From contig NZ_JAKGSG010000025.1 in assembly GCF_021568775.1 (NCBI RefSeq), forward strand, positions 310,640 through 374,639: 64,000 bases of DNA. The letters run 5' to 3'. This document shows, piece by piece, positions 35,506-47,062 of this stretch; position 1 is the first letter of the stretch, and every line of letters starts with the position of its first letter. The translations under genes were made by a program, and so were the position numbers. This DNA is from Antribacter soli. Its GTDB lineage: Bacteria > Actinomycetota > Actinomycetes > Actinomycetales > Cellulomonadaceae. The notes under the pieces were generated by a model. The model saw nothing but the letters and a program-made list of their open reading frames with translations. It was not told where the DNA came from and searched no databases.

Positions 35506-36387
35506 ATGGACATCATCGCCCAGCTCTTCGCCGGACTGAGCCTCGGCTCCGTCCTCCTGCTCGCCGCCCTGGGGCTCTCTTTGACCTTCGGCCAGATGGG
35601 CGTCATCAACATGGCCCACGGCGAGTTCATGATGGCCGGCGCCTACACGGCGTTCGTCGTCCAGGGTGTTGTCGGCGATGCCGGCGTGAGCCTGCTCCTC
35701 GCGCTCCCGCTGGGGTTTGTCGTCGGCGGCCTGCTCGGCCTGCTCCTGGAGGCGACGCTCATCCACCGCATGTACCGGCGGCCGCTGGACACGCTGCTCG
35801 TCACCTGGGGTGTCGCGCTCGTGCTCCAGCAGGTCGCGCGGGACGTGTTCGGCGCGCCCAACGTGGACGTCAGGGCGCCGGCGTGGCTGTCGGGCGCCGT
35901 CCAGATCGGCGGGCTCGCCCTGCCCAGGACCCGCCTGTTCATCCTGACGCTCGCCATCGTGTGCGTGGTCGCCCTGGCGCTGGCCCTGCGCGCCACACCG
36001 CTCGGCCGGCGGATCCGCGCCGTCGTGCAGAACCGGGACCTGGCCGAAGCGTCTGGGATCTCTTCGCGCGCGACCGACCGGGTCACGTTCTTCATCGGGT
36101 CAGGGCTGGCCGGCGTCGCCGGCGTCGCGCTCACTCTGCTCGGCTCGATCGGGCCGACGCTCGGGACCAACTACATCGTCGACGCGTTCCTGGTGGTCGT
36201 GGCCGGCGGCATCGGGCAGATCAAGGGCACCGTGATCGCGGCGACGGCCCTGGGCCTGATGCAGTCGTTCTTCGAGTACTCGACCACGGCCTCGGTCGCG
36301 AAGGTGCTCGTCTTCGTCACGATCGTTGCCTTCCTGCAGCTACGACCCCAGGGGCTGGTCTCGGTCCGGACGAGGAGCCTCGCATGA
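35506..36387 (+). CDS. urtB: urea ABC transporter permease
   Basis: A 293-residue LivH-type permease with about eight helices. Typical segments are LGSVLLLAALGLSLTFGQMGVINMAHGEFMM and the C-terminal GTNYIVDAFLVVVAGGIGQIKGTVIAA. Its last bases overlap the start of urtC (ATGA), indicating coupled translation. Confidence 0.95.
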   Translation: MDIIAQLFAGLSLGSVLLLAALGLSLTFGQMGVINMAHGEFMMAGAYTAFVVQGVVGDAGVSLLLALPLGFVVGGLLGLLLEATLIHRMYRRPLDTLLVTWGVALVLQQVARDVFGAPNVDVRAPAWLSGAVQIGGLALPRTRLFILTLAIVCVVALALALRATPLGRRIRAVVQNRDLAEASGISSRATDRVTFFIGSGLAGVAGVALTLLGSIGPTLGTNYIVDAFLVVVAGGIGQIKGTVIAATALGLMQSFFEYSTTASVAKVLVFVTIVAFLQLRPQGLVSVRTRSLA

Positions 36388-37511
36388 ACGTCTTCACCGC
36401 CCTGCTGCGACCGGGACGGGCCCGGACCCTCGCGGCGTTCGGCCTCGCCGCCGCCGTCCTGCTCCTGGCGCCCATGGTGCTCAGCCCGTTCCGCCTCGAC
36501 CTGCTCGCGAAGTTCCTCTGCCTCGCGATGGTCGCCGTCGGGATCGGCCTGGCGTGGGGCCGGGGCGGGCTGCTCACCCTGGGCCAGGGCGTCTATTTCG
36601 GCCTCGGCGCCTACCTGATGGCCATGCACCTCAAGCTGGCCGACGCCGGCCCGGGCGGCGTCCCGGACTTCATGCTCCTGTACGGGACCGGTCAGGTGCC
36701 GGGCTGGTGGGAGCCGCTGCGATCACCGGTCTCGGCGATCGTTCTGATCCTGCTGGTGCCGGCGGGGCTCGCCGCGCTCCTCGGCTGGGCGGTGTTCACC
36801 CGCCGGGTGCGGGGTGCGTACTTCGCGATCCTGTCCCAGGCGCTGGCCGCGGCCTTCGCCATCCTGCTCATCGGTCAGCAGCAGACCACTGGCGGAACGA
36901 ACGGGCTCAACGGGTTCCGCGCCTTCTTCGGCTATGACCTGGCCGACCCGCTCAACAAGCAGATGCTCTACCTGATCGCCGCCGGCGCCCTGCTCGTGAT
37001 GGTGGCCGTCGTGCGCCAGCTCTCCGTCTCCCGGTTCGGCGAGCTGCTGGTCGCCGTTCGCGACCAGGAGGACCGCGTCCGGTTCCTCGGCTACGACCCG
37101 GCCGCTGTGAAGGTCGTCGCGTACGCCGTCGCCGCAGTGATGGCGGCGGTCGGCGGCGCGCTCTTCGTGCCGATCGCGGGGATCGTCTCCCCGGCCGACG
37201 TCGGCGTCGTGCCGTCGATCGGCTTCCTCATCGGGGTCGCGATCGGCGGGCGCGCGACGCTGCTCGGCCCGGTGCTCGGGTCGATCGCGGTGAGCTGGGC
37301 CCAGACCTCGATCTCCGAGCAGTTCCCGTCGGGGTGGATCTACTTCCAGGGGGCGCTGTTCATCCTGGTCATCGCGTTCCTGCCCGGCGGCCTCGCGTCG
37401 TTCGCCGGGAAGCTGCGCCGTCGTCGGGCCGCGGCCGCCCCCGGCGACGCGGGTGCCTCGGGCGACGCGGCGCGCGATCACGAGCTCGTTCCGGAGAGGA
37501 GCCCAGCGTGA
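36384..37511 (+). CDS. urtC: urea ABC transporter permease
   Basis: A 375-residue LivM-type permease with about nine helices (FLCLAMVAVGIGLAWGRGGLLTLGQGVYFGLGAY, TTGGTNGLNGF, VPIAGIVSPADVGVVPSIGFLI) and an Arg-rich cytoplasmic tail. It pairs with UrtB to form the channel. The ATG at 36384 overlaps the urtB stop, and its own stop overlaps the urtD GTG. Confidence 0.95.
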   Translation: MNVFTALLRPGRARTLAAFGLAAAVLLLAPMVLSPFRLDLLAKFLCLAMVAVGIGLAWGRGGLLTLGQGVYFGLGAYLMAMHLKLADAGPGGVPDFMLLYGTGQVPGWWEPLRSPVSAIVLILLVPAGLAALLGWAVFTRRVRGAYFAILSQALAAAFAILLIGQQQTTGGTNGLNGFRAFFGYDLADPLNKQMLYLIAAGALLVMVAVVRQLSVSRFGELLVAVRDQEDRVRFLGYDPAAVKVVAYAVAAVMAAVGGALFVPIAGIVSPADVGVVPSIGFLIGVAIGGRATLLGPVLGSIAVSWAQTSISEQFPSGWIYFQGALFILVIAFLPGGLASFAGKLRRRRAAAAPGDAGASGDAARDHELVPERSPA

Positions 37512-38386
37512 GCGACATGTTCTCGACCCAGGAGCAGCCGCAGACCGAGATCGACCTGGCCGCGGCCGAGGCGCTGCTCGGGACCGATGCCGATCGCTTC
37601 CGGCACGACTACCTGGAGGTGCGCGGCCTGCGCGTCGAGTTCGACGGTTTCGTCGCGGTGCGCGACGTCGACCTGACGGTCACGCAGGGCGACCTGCGGT
37701 TCCTCGTCGGCCCCAACGGCGCGGGCAAGACGACGCTCATCGACGCGGTGACCGGGCTCGTCCGGGCTACCGGCTCCGTCAGCTTCGGCCGGACGGAGCT
37801 GCTAGGGCGCAGCACACACCGCATCGCCCGCGCCGGCGTCGGACGCACGTTCCAGACCGCCAGCGTCTTCGAGGAGCTGACCGTGCTGCAGAACCTCGAC
37901 ATCGCTGCGGGCGCACGTCGACGGCCGCTGACGTTGCTGCGGCGTCGGCAGGACACGCCGGAGGCCGTCGAGCGCGCGCTGGAGACGGTAGGGCTGACGG
38001 CGCTGCGCGACGTACCGGCCGGTGTGCTCGCGCACGGCCAGAAGCAGTGGCTGGAGATCGGGATGCTGCTGGTCCAGGACGCCCACCTGCTCCTGCTCGA
38101 CGAGCCGGTGGCCGGGATGACCCAGGCCGAGCGCGAGGAGACCGGGGCCCTGCTGCGCCGCATCGGGTCCCAGCGGGTGGTCGTCGTCGTCGAGCACGAC
38201 ATGGAGTTCCTCCGCTCCTTCGCCGACTCCGTGACCGTGATGCACCAGGGGCGGGTGCTGGCGGAGGGCACGGTGAACGAGGTGCAGAACGACCCGGCGG
38301 TCGTCGAGGTCTACCTCGGCGCCCCGGCGGCGGAGTCGGGCGCTGCCCCGGCGAAGCCCGCCACGACAGAAGGAGACCTCCCGTGA
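37508..38386 (+). CDS. urtD: urea ABC transporter ATP-binding protein
   Basis: A 292-residue LivG-type ATPase. Walker A is GPNGAGKTT and Walker B is HLLLLDEPVAGM; the signature motif is degenerate (VLAHGQKQWLEIGMLL), as in UrtD proteins. About 45 extra N-terminal residues precede the ABC core. The GTG at 37508 overlaps the urtC stop and follows GGAGAGG. Confidence 0.95.
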   Translation: MSDMFSTQEQPQTEIDLAAAEALLGTDADRFRHDYLEVRGLRVEFDGFVAVRDVDLTVTQGDLRFLVGPNGAGKTTLIDAVTGLVRATGSVSFGRTELLGRSTHRIARAGVGRTFQTASVFEELTVLQNLDIAAGARRRPLTLLRRRQDTPEAVERALETVGLTALRDVPAGVLAHGQKQWLEIGMLLVQDAHLLLLDEPVAGMTQAEREETGALLRRIGSQRVVVVVEHDMEFLRSFADSVTVMHQGRVLAEGTVNEVQNDPAVVEVYLGAPAAESGAAPAKPATTEGDLP

Positions 38387-39084
38387 TGCTGGAGCTGAGC
38401 GGCGTGACCACGGGCTACGGGCGGACGATGGTGGTGCACGACGTCGACCTGACCGTCCCCGACGGCGCGCTGACCGCCGTGCTGGGCCACAACGGCGCGG
38501 GCAAGACGACCCTGCTGCGCGCCGTGCTGGGCCTGTTGCCCGTCCGCGGCGGGACGGTACGTCTCGCCGGTGAGGACGTCACCGCGCTCGCGCCCCACAA
38601 GCGGGTGCGGCGCGGCATCGCCTACGTGCCGCAGGGCCAGCAGTCCTTCGGCCAGCTCAGCGCGCGAGAGAACCTGCAGGTGGTCGCCGACGCGCACGGG
38701 CGGGCCGGACGGCGCAGGACGGACGAGGCGCTCGACCTCTTCCCCGCGCTGCGAGAACTGTTGGGGCGCCAGGCCGGGCTGCTGTCCGGCGGGCAGCGCC
38801 AGCAGCTCGCGATCGCCCGCGCGCTGGTCACCGGGCCGCGCCTGCTCGTCCTCGACGAGCCGGTTGAGGGCATCCAGCCCAACGTCGTCACCGAGATCTA
38901 CGACGCGATCTCGACGCTCACCGCCGCGGGGAGCCTGTCGGTGCTCCTCGTCGAGCAGCACATCGGCTACGCCGTGGAGCACGCCGCCGAGTTCGCCGTG
39001 CTCACCTCTGGCCGCGTCGCCCACCGCGGGCAAGGCGGCGGGGAAGGCGCCTCCGCCGACGCCCGCAAGGCGCTTGCCCTGTGA
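38383..39084 (+). CDS. urtE: urea ABC transporter ATP-binding protein
   Basis: A LivF-type ATPase of 233 residues. Walker A is GHNGAGKTT, the signature is [16 protein letters not shown], Walker B is [17 protein letters not shown] and the switch His is in [18 protein letters not shown] suits either GTG 38383, which overlaps the urtD stop, or ATG 38386. It completes the transporter, and the urease genes follow 25 bp later. Confidence 0.95.
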   Translation: MMLELSGVTTGYGRTMVVHDVDLTVPDGALTAVLGHNGAGKTTLLRAVLGLLPVRGGTVRLAGEDVTALAPHKRVRRGIAYVPQGQQSFGQLSARENLQVVADAHGRAGRRRTDEALDLFPALRELLGRQAGLLSGGQRQQLAIARALVTGPRLLVLDEPVEGIQPNVVTEIYDAISTLTAAGSLSVLLVEQHIGYAVEHAAEFAVLTSGRVAHRGQGGGEGASADARKALAL

Positions 39085-39109
39085 CCGCCCCGACGCCCGA
39101 GGAGTGCTC

Positions 39110-39412
39110 GTGCACCTGACCCCCGCCGATACCGAGAAGCTGCTCCTGGCCACTGCCGGGATGGTCGCACGCGACCGCCTTGCGCGCGGCGTGCGGCTCA
39201 ACTACCCGGAGTCCGTGGCGCTGCTGTCCTGCTGGGTGATCGAGCGGGCGCGCGACGGCGCCGACGTCGCGACGCTCATGGACACAGGCCGCGAGGTCCT
39301 CGTCCGCGAGCAGGTCATGGACGGCGTCCCCGAGATGCTCGTCGACGTACAGGTCGAGGCCACGTTCCCCGACGGGCGCAAGCTCGTCACCCTGCACCAC
39401 CCGGTCCAGTAG
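39110..39412 (+). CDS. ureA: urease gamma subunit
   Basis: A 100-residue protein of standard gamma length ([69 protein letters not shown]). The GTG at 39110 matches the normal N-terminus and follows GAGGAG. The subunit is structural in the (alpha-beta-gamma)3 enzyme. Confidence 0.97.
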   Translation: MHLTPADTEKLLLATAGMVARDRLARGVRLNYPESVALLSCWVIERARDGADVATLMDTGREVLVREQVMDGVPEMLVDVQVEATFPDGRKLVTLHHPVQ

Positions 39413-39420
39413 GAGGCCTC

Positions 39421-39836
39421 ATGTCAGCTCACACGTCCACCGGGCCGGGTGCGGTCCGGGTCGCCCCCGGCCGCATCGAGATCAACGCGGACCGCGCGCC
39501 GCACGAGCGCCTGCGCCTCGTCGTCCTGAACACCGGCGACCGGCCCGTCCAGATCGGCTCCCACCTGCACCTGCCCGACGCGAACAGCGCCCTCGAGTTC
39601 GACCGGGAGGCCGCGCACGGGTTCCGCCTCGACGTGCCCGCCGGCACGTCGCAGCGGTTCGAGCCGGGCGCGAGCCGCCGGGTCGACGCCGTGGCCATCC
39701 GCGGGGCGCGGCGCGTGCCGGGGCTCCAGCGCGGCAAGATCGACGACGGCGCGCTCGGGCCGGTCGCCGAGCGCCCGGCCCTCGGCGACTCCGGCCCCCG
39801 AAGCCCGTCGTCCCACGACGAGCAGGGGGAACGCTG

Positions 39837-39837
<1 letters not shown>
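39421..39837 (+). CDS. ureB: urease beta subunit
   Basis: A 138-residue protein. The core [39 protein letters not shown] followed by [24 protein letters not shown] is typical. The last ~35 residues ([28 protein letters not shown]) are a hydrophilic extension beyond the usual ~103 residues. The stop overlaps the ureC ATG. Confidence 0.96.
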
Positions 39838-41537
<1,700 letters not shown>

Positions 41538-41546
41538 GGGCGGCTC

Positions 41547-42260
41547 GTGAGCTCACCGCACGCCCTCTCCGTAGCGATGCTGCTCGCCGACGCGCGCCTG
41601 CCCAGCGGTGGGCACGCGCACTCGGCGAGCCTCGAGCCCGCCCTGCTGGGCGGCATGGCCGCCGATGCGGTGCCCGCCTGGCTGGTCGGGCGCGCGACGA
41701 CCGTCAGCCTGGTGGAGGCCGGCACCGCCGTGGTGACGGCGCGGCTGCTCGGAGGATCGCGCGACGGGGCCGGCGGGCCGCCCGACGGCGTCCGGCTCGC
41801 CGACGTCGTGCGCGCGTGGGCGGCCCGGACGCCCGCGCCCGCGCTGCGCGACGCCGCCCGCCTGCTCGGCCGCGGCTACCTCCGGCTGGCGCGGAACCTG
41901 TGGCCGGACGCCCCCGCCATGCGGGTTCTCGCCGCGCACGACGCACCGCACGGGCAGCTCCCCCGCGCGGTCGTGCTGGGGGCGATCGCCGCAGCGACCG
42001 GCCTGCCCGCCGCGGACACCGTGCGCCTCACCGTGTACGACGACGCCCAGACGGCTGCGTCGGCCCTGCTCAAGCTCGAACCGCTCGACCCGCTCGCGCC
42101 CGCGCGCTGGGTCCTCGAAGCGTGCGCCGCGGCGGAACCGCACGTGCCGCGCGTCGCGTCGTGCACCACCCCGGAGGACATCCCGGCCTCCGGTTCCCCG
42201 CAGACCGAGGGCTGGGCGCAGGCCCACGCTCTCCTGAGCCAAAGGTTGTTCCGTGCCTGA
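41547..42260 (+). CDS. ureF: urease accessory protein UreF
   Basis: A 237-residue helical protein ([25 protein letters not shown], then [19 protein letters not shown] and a C-terminal [23 protein letters not shown] end). It bridges UreD and UreG on apo-urease and gates nickel delivery. GTG start. It overlaps ureG by 8 bp. Confidence 0.92.
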   Translation: MSSPHALSVAMLLADARLPSGGHAHSASLEPALLGGMAADAVPAWLVGRATTVSLVEAGTAVVTARLLGGSRDGAGGPPDGVRLADVVRAWAARTPAPALRDAARLLGRGYLRLARNLWPDAPAMRVLAAHDAPHGQLPRAVVLGAIAAATGLPAADTVRLTVYDDAQTAASALLKLEPLDPLAPARWVLEACAAAEPHVPRVASCTTPEDIPASGSPQTEGWAQAHALLSQRLFRA

Positions 42261-43053
42261 TTCCGCCGTTGATCCCGTGTCCGCCGCCGTGTCCGGTCTT
42301 CTGCCCGACGGCGCGCCGGCCCCCGCCGCCCGAGCCCTCCGCCTGGGGGTCGCCGGACCCGTCGGCGTGGGCAAGTCGTCACTGATCGCGACGGTGTGCC
42401 GCGCACTCGGCGCCGAGCTCCGCATCGGCGTCATCACGAACGACATCTACACCGACGAGGACGCGCGGTTCCTGCGGTCGGCGGGAGTGCTCGATCCCGA
42501 GCGCATCCGCGCCGTGGAGACAGGCGCTTGCCCGCACACCGCGATCCGCGACGACGTGACCGCGAACCTGCTGGCCGCCGAGGACCTGGAGCGCGACTTC
42601 GACCCGCTGGACCTCGTGATCATCGAGTCCGGCGGGGACAACCTCACCGCGACCTTCTCCCCCGCGCTCGTCGACGCCCAGATCTTCGTGCTCGACGTCG
42701 CGGGCGGCGGCGACGTCGCCCGCAAGGGCGGCCCGGGGATCGGCCGCGCCGACCTCCTCGTCGTCAACAAGACAGACCTGGCGCCGCACGTCGGCGTCGA
42801 CGTCGCCCAGATGGTCGCCGACGCGTCCGCGGCGCGCGAGAACCGTGCCGTCGTCGCGCTCTCCCGCACAGACGACACGTCGGTCGCCGAGCTGCGCGCC
42901 TGGGTGCTCGGCATGCTGAACAGCTTCCGATCGGGCACGCACGTCGCCCAGGACCCAGGCCCGATGGCACCGCACTTCCACGCCGACGAGGACGGCGGCT
43001 ACGTGCACAGCCACGACGAGGGCCAGGCGCACGACCACGCGCACACGCACTGA
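42253..43053 (+). CDS. ureG: urease accessory GTPase UreG with His-rich C-terminal tail
   Basis: A 266-residue SIMIBI-class GTPase. The P-loop GPVGVGKS is at ~35-42; the Cys-Pro-His metal motif is in GACPHTAIR, with ESGGDN and [11 protein letters not shown] also present. The core is preceded by ~30 extra residues and followed by a His/Asp-rich tail ([16 protein letters not shown], then HDHAHTH), with nine His in the last 26 residues. Since no ureE gene is present, this tail may store or hand over nickel. Confidence 0.95.
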   Translation: MPDSAVDPVSAAVSGLLPDGAPAPAARALRLGVAGPVGVGKSSLIATVCRALGAELRIGVITNDIYTDEDARFLRSAGVLDPERIRAVETGACPHTAIRDDVTANLLAAEDLERDFDPLDLVIIESGGDNLTATFSPALVDAQIFVLDVAGGGDVARKGGPGIGRADLLVVNKTDLAPHVGVDVAQMVADASAARENRAVVALSRTDDTSVAELRAWVLGMLNSFRSGTHVAQDPGPMAPHFHADEDGGYVHSHDEGQAHDHAHTH

Positions 43054-43059
43054 CCCGCG

Positions 43060-43893
43060 ATGCTGCGCACAGCCCTCCCGGCCTCGTCGGGCTCGCCAGA
43101 ACCGAAGGTCCCGCAGGCCAGCCGGGTGACCCGGGTGACGGTCGAACGACCGGCCAGGTTCGGCGCGCCCGTACGCGTCCGGACGTCCGACGGCCTGCTG
43201 GCCGTGCGGCTCGTCGCACGCGACGGTGCGCACGCGGAGGTGGCGCTCCTCGCGAGCGGCGCCATGCTGCTCGGCGGTGACCACGTTGTCGTCATCGTGC
43301 GGGTGGACCCCGGGTGCGCGCTCACGCTGACCGACGTCGGTGGGACCGTCGCGTACGACGGCGACGGGGAGGGCTGCCGGTGGGACGCCGACATCCACCT
43401 CGGGCCCGGTGCGGGCCTCGCCTGGGCGGGGCTGCCGTTCGTCGTGGCCGCCGGCGCCGACGTGCGCCGGACCACCACAGCGCGGCTCGGCGCCGGGGCT
43501 CACCTCTCCCTGCGGGAGACCGTGGTGCTGGGGCGGTCCGGCGAGCGCGGCGGCCGCATCGTGGTGCGCACCGACGTCGTCGACGACGTCGGCCCGATCC
43601 TGGTCGAGGAGCTGTCCGTCGCCGGCGAGCACCCCGTTCCCGGTGTGCTCGGCGGCCACTCCGTGCTCGACACCGTCACCGACGTGCGCGGGTGCCCCGA
43701 CGACGGCGTCGTCGACCCGACCGGCCCTGCGCCGGAGCGCACCCCCGCGCCGGACCCGGGCGACGCGGTCACGCTCCGCCTGGAACGCGGCGGGACCCTC
43801 ACCCGCTGGCTCGGGCCTGCCACTCACCTCAGTCCGCTCGAACCCCCGGCGCTCGCCGCTCCCGCCCCGACGAACCCCTCGGAGGTCGCATGA
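43060..43893 (+). CDS. ureD: urease accessory protein UreD (UreH)
   Basis: A 277-residue beta-rich protein (VTVERPARFGAPVRVRTSDG, LLASGAMLLGGDHVVV, GCRWDADIHLGPGAGLAW, LRETVVLGRSGERGG). It forms the scaffold that binds apo-urease and the UreF-UreG complex. It diverges more than the other subunits, as is common. The stop overlaps the nickel permease start. Confidence 0.88.
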   Translation: MLRTALPASSGSPEPKVPQASRVTRVTVERPARFGAPVRVRTSDGLLAVRLVARDGAHAEVALLASGAMLLGGDHVVVIVRVDPGCALTLTDVGGTVAYDGDGEGCRWDADIHLGPGAGLAWAGLPFVVAAGADVRRTTTARLGAGAHLSLRETVVLGRSGERGGRIVVRTDVVDDVGPILVEELSVAGEHPVPGVLGGHSVLDTVTDVRGCPDDGVVDPTGPAPERTPAPDPGDAVTLRLERGGTLTRWLGPATHLSPLEPPALAAPAPTNPSEVA

Positions 43894-44945
43894 CCCGCAC
43901 CACGCCGACCGAGCGGCACAGCGGCCGCCCGGTCCGCAGCGAACGCCGGAGCGCGACGGTCCCCGTCGTCGTCGCGCTGCACGTCGTCGGGATCGGCGGT
44001 ATGGCCGTGGCCCTGCTCGTGGACGGTGGCGCCGGGGCCATCACCGCGGCCATGGGACTGGCCGCCTACGCGCTCGGGCTCCGCCACGCCTTCGACGCCG
44101 ACCACATCGCGACCATCGACAACACCACCCGCCGGCTGGTCCGCGCCGACCGGGACGCGCGCGGCGTCGGGCTCTGGTTCTCGCTGGGGCACTCGACAGT
44201 GGTCCTCGGCGCGGCACTGCTCCTCGCCCTCGGCGTGAACGCCCTGGCTCCGATGCTCGACGACGAGTCGTCGGTGCTGCGCAGTGCCGCCGACATCTGG
44301 GGGCCGCTCGTCTCCGGCACGTTTCTGCTCGCGATCGCCGTGGTCAACCTCGTCATGCTGCGCCGCGCGCTGCGCGAGCGGGGCGGCGACGCCTCGGGGG
44401 CGCACTCCCACCAGCACGCCGGCGGGCCTGTCACCTGGGCGCTGCGTCGGTTCGGGTGGTCCACGGAGAGGCCGGCCCGGATGTACCTCGTCGGGCTGGT
44501 GTTCGGGCTCGGGTTCGACACGGCAACGGAGATCGGGCTGCTGGCGATCACGGCGTCCGCTGCCCTCGGCCAGGTCGCGTGGTACTCGGCCCTTCCGCTC
44601 GCGGTCCTCTTCGCCGCGGGGATGTCGATGCTGGACTCTGCTCAGGGCGCGGTGGCCAGGCGAGTCTATGCGCGGGCGGGGACCGGTGGCGCCGGCGGCG
44701 CGGGCGTCCGGGCGCGCACCCGGGTGCGCTACGACGTCGTCGTGACGGGCGTGTCGGCGCTGGCAGCGCTGGGCATCGGCACGGTGACGCTGGTGCAGGT
44801 CGCCGTCGAGCACGCCCCGTGGCCCGGCCGGGTCCCGGCAGCTTCGGTCAGCCTCGAGCCCTACGGGGTGGTGCTCACGGTGGTGCTGCTGGTGGTCTGG
44901 GGGGTCGGGCTGCTAGCCCTGCGCCAGTCGCGCCGTGAGGCGTGA
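43890..44945 (+). CDS. NiCoT-family nickel/cobalt permease
   Basis: A 351-residue membrane protein with about eight helices. The helix II signature RHAFDADHIATIDNTTR (HAFDADH) is intact. LWFSLGHSTVVL, GLGFDTATEIGLL and LFAAGMSMLDSAQG are the other family signatures. It supplies nickel for the urease and is coupled to ureD through an ATGA overlap. It ends 33 bp inside the convergent MarR gene, so the two 3' ends overlap. Confidence 0.95.
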   Translation: MTRTTPTERHSGRPVRSERRSATVPVVVALHVVGIGGMAVALLVDGGAGAITAAMGLAAYALGLRHAFDADHIATIDNTTRRLVRADRDARGVGLWFSLGHSTVVLGAALLLALGVNALAPMLDDESSVLRSAADIWGPLVSGTFLLAIAVVNLVMLRRALRERGGDASGAHSHQHAGGPVTWALRRFGWSTERPARMYLVGLVFGLGFDTATEIGLLAITASAALGQVAWYSALPLAVLFAAGMSMLDSAQGAVARRVYARAGTGGAGGAGVRARTRVRYDVVVTGVSALAALGIGTVTLVQVAVEHAPWPGRVPAASVSLEPYGVVLTVVLLVVWGVGLLALRQSRREA

Positions 44946-45302
44946 GAGGACGTCGCTGCCACGGGGCGAGAGAAAGACCCGGATCACGCGGCGGTCGAGG
45001 CCGTCGACCTCGCGGTAGACGAGGGCCTTGGTGATGAGGTCGTCGACCCGGCGGCCAAGCGTCGCCTTGTCGGCGAGCACGGCCTCGCGCAGCTGGGACA
45101 TCGTGAGGCCGTCGCCCGCGCCCAGGACGTCGAGGACCAGCCACTCGTCGAGCGTGTAGCCCTCAGGGCCGAGTATGTCTGCGGCGTTTCTGGCGGCGCG
45201 CCGCGCGGCCAGTACGGACTCGCGGAGCATCGCCACGGACTTCGCGCCATCCACGTCGCCGACGTGGGGCATAGCGGTGACCGTCTCACTCCCAGTGCGC
45301 AT
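44913..45302 (-). CDS. MarR-family regulator
   Basis: A 129-residue protein with the winged-helix pattern LDEWLVLDVLGAGDGLTMSQLREAVLADKATLGRRVDDLITKALVYREVDGLDRRVIRVFLSPRG shortened by family standards. It is convergent with the nickel permease and divergent from the UrtA/AmiC-like gene, so it is placed to control that gene and possibly the urea cluster. The 33-bp overlap of 3' ends could give antisense interference. Confidence 0.88.
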   Translation of the reverse strand: MRTGSETVTAMPHVGDVDGAKSVAMLRESVLAARRAARNAADILGPEGYTLDEWLVLDVLGAGDGLTMSQLREAVLADKATLGRRVDDLITKALVYREVDGLDRRVIRVFLSPRGSDVLSRLTARLAQG

Positions 45303-45316
45303 GATCGCGTGCCCTT

Positions 45317-45349
45317 CCTGTGTGCTCGTACACTACCGGCCAACACAGG
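45317..45349. promoter_or_regulatory. inverted repeat between the MarR gene and the AmiC-like gene
   Basis: CCTGTGT (45317-45323) and ACACAGG (45343-45349) are perfect 7-bp arms 19 bp apart in the divergent intergenic region. They are nested inside a second pair, CTTCCTG and CAGGAAG. It could be the MarR operator, though the spacer is long. Confidence 0.35.
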
Positions 45350-45389
45350 CCGAGCCCAGGAAGAGGGGCCCATCACGGGACGGGGCGTC

Positions 45390-46445
45390 ATGTCGGACTT
45401 CGTCATCGGTGCCCTCCTGCACTTCCAGGGCCCCGGGGGTATCTACGGCCCGTCGTGCCAGGCCGTGACGGAGCTGGCCGTCGCCGAGATGAACGCCTCG
45501 GGCGGGATCCTCAGCCGCCCCGTGCGCGCCGAGTTCCTCGACGCGGGCCAGCCGCTCCCGGTTCTGCGGCGTCAGGTGGCCCGGACGCTGACGGCGGGCA
45601 GCATCCACGCGCTGACCGGGTGGCACACGTCGGCGGTGCGCAACGCCCTCGTGCCGCTGGTGCAGCGCCGTGTGCCCTACGTCTACCCGGCCGCCTACGA
45701 GGGCGCCGAGACGCGGCCCGGCCTCTACGTGACCGGGGAGATTCCATCGGCCCAGCTCTTCCCCGCCATCTCCCGGCTCCGGGCGGAGCTCGGGGTGCGG
45801 AGCTGGTACGTCGTCGGCGACGACTACGCCTGGCCGCGGCGCACGTTCCAGGTGCTGTCCACGCAGGTCGCGTCCCTCGGGGTCCAGTTCGCCGGCGCCC
45901 GGTTCCTGAACGAGCAGGGCGCGAGCGGCGCCCAGCTCGGCGGCGTCATGCACGACATCGAGGCCTCGGGCGCTGACGGCGTGCTGATGCTGATGGTCGG
46001 GCAGAACGCGGTCCGGTTCAACCGGGCGTTCGCCCGGCAGGGCCTGGACGAGCGCATCGTCCGCCTGAGCACACTCATGGAAGAGAACATGCTCATGGGC
46101 AGCGGCGCGGGCAGCACCGCCAACCTCTACTCGACAGGCGGCTGGTTCCGGAGCCTGGCGACAGGCGAGGCTCTCGACCTCATCGGGCGCTACACCGCCC
46201 ATCACGGCGTGCACGCCCCTGCCGTCGGGGCGGCGGCGGAGGCCTGCTACGAGGGCATCTTCGCCCTGCGCACCATCGTCGAGCGGGCGGGCAGCGCGGC
46301 GGTGGCCGCGACCGACCGCTCGGTCGACGGCGTCGTGTACGAAGGGCCGCGCGGCCCCATGCGGTTCCACGGCAACCACGCCGAACACCGGCTCTACATC
46401 GCGCGCGCCGAGGGATTCGACTTCGACCTCATTGGCGAGCTGTGA
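45390..46445 (+). CDS. UrtA/AmiC-like ligand-binding protein without signal peptide
   Basis: A 351-residue periplasmic-binding-protein fold protein. DFVIGALLHFQGPGGIYGPSCQ, GWHTSAVRNALVPLVQRRVPYVYPAAYEGAE and YVVGDDYAWPRRTFQVL match the UrtA/AmiC/FmdD group and can be aligned with UrtA at 34201. No signal peptide or lipobox is present, so it should stay in the cytoplasm. AmiC-type proteins sense amides and control an antiterminator or other regulator, and here the partner could be the divergent MarR protein. The ATG at 45390 is the first sensible start. Confidence 0.85.
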   Translation: MSDFVIGALLHFQGPGGIYGPSCQAVTELAVAEMNASGGILSRPVRAEFLDAGQPLPVLRRQVARTLTAGSIHALTGWHTSAVRNALVPLVQRRVPYVYPAAYEGAETRPGLYVTGEIPSAQLFPAISRLRAELGVRSWYVVGDDYAWPRRTFQVLSTQVASLGVQFAGARFLNEQGASGAQLGGVMHDIEASGADGVLMLMVGQNAVRFNRAFARQGLDERIVRLSTLMEENMLMGSGAGSTANLYSTGGWFRSLATGEALDLIGRYTAHHGVHAPAVGAAAEACYEGIFALRTIVERAGSAAVAATDRSVDGVVYEGPRGPMRFHGNHAEHRLYIARAEGFDFDLIGEL

Positions 46446-46559
46446 GAGCCAGCGCCTGTGGCAGCTCCTGGCCGCGACCGACGACGGCTGGGGCGACCTC
46501 GGCGACGCGCACGCGAGACCCCGTCGTCGTGCTGGACCCCACGCCGTAGCTTCTCGCTT

Positions 46560-47019
46560 CGCGTCGTCCTGCTGAGTCGTGTGGACGGCGAAGACGTACG
46601 CATCCGCCACGTGAGCGACGGTGGTGGTGTTGGTCTCCACGTGCCACGACGTCTTGCCGGCTCGTCCGGGAAGCCCGGAGAAGGCGATGACCGCCGCACC
46701 AACCGTGTCCGGGAAACCGGGTCAGGCTCCCACGGGCACATCCTGCGATCTGTACCCACCAATCGGCTCGCACAGCACCTGGACCGATCCTCGGGGTCCC
46801 GTCAAGGCCGCTTCCAGGCTCTGGAGCCTCTCGGCGAGGAAGTCGTACGCGGTGGTGCGGGCCGACCACGACGTCGTCCGATCTCGCGACGGTCTCGCCG
46901 AGCTTTCCGGACCCGATGGTCAGGCTGGCGACCAGCACGACCGCAGGAGCCTGCCCGTTGTCCGGGTGGGGGACCTCGCGGGCCCGATCCTCGGTTCGCG
47001 ACACATCGACGACCGTCAC
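46560..47019 (-). pseudogene. degraded reading frame of unknown family
   Basis: The 617 bp between the AmiC-like gene and mmuM carry no intact gene. On the minus strand protein-like pieces change frame: VVLVASLTIGSGKLGETVARSDD, then FLAERLQSLEAALTGPRGSVQVL, then AAVIAFSGLPGRAGKTSWHVE and HVADAYVFAVHTTQQDD. Together they suggest one gene with two or more frameshifts. I do not recognise the family. Confidence 0.3.
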
Positions 47020-47062
47020 GCGGCGTCGACCCGTACAAGTGCGCGGGGATTAGAGTCACGTC

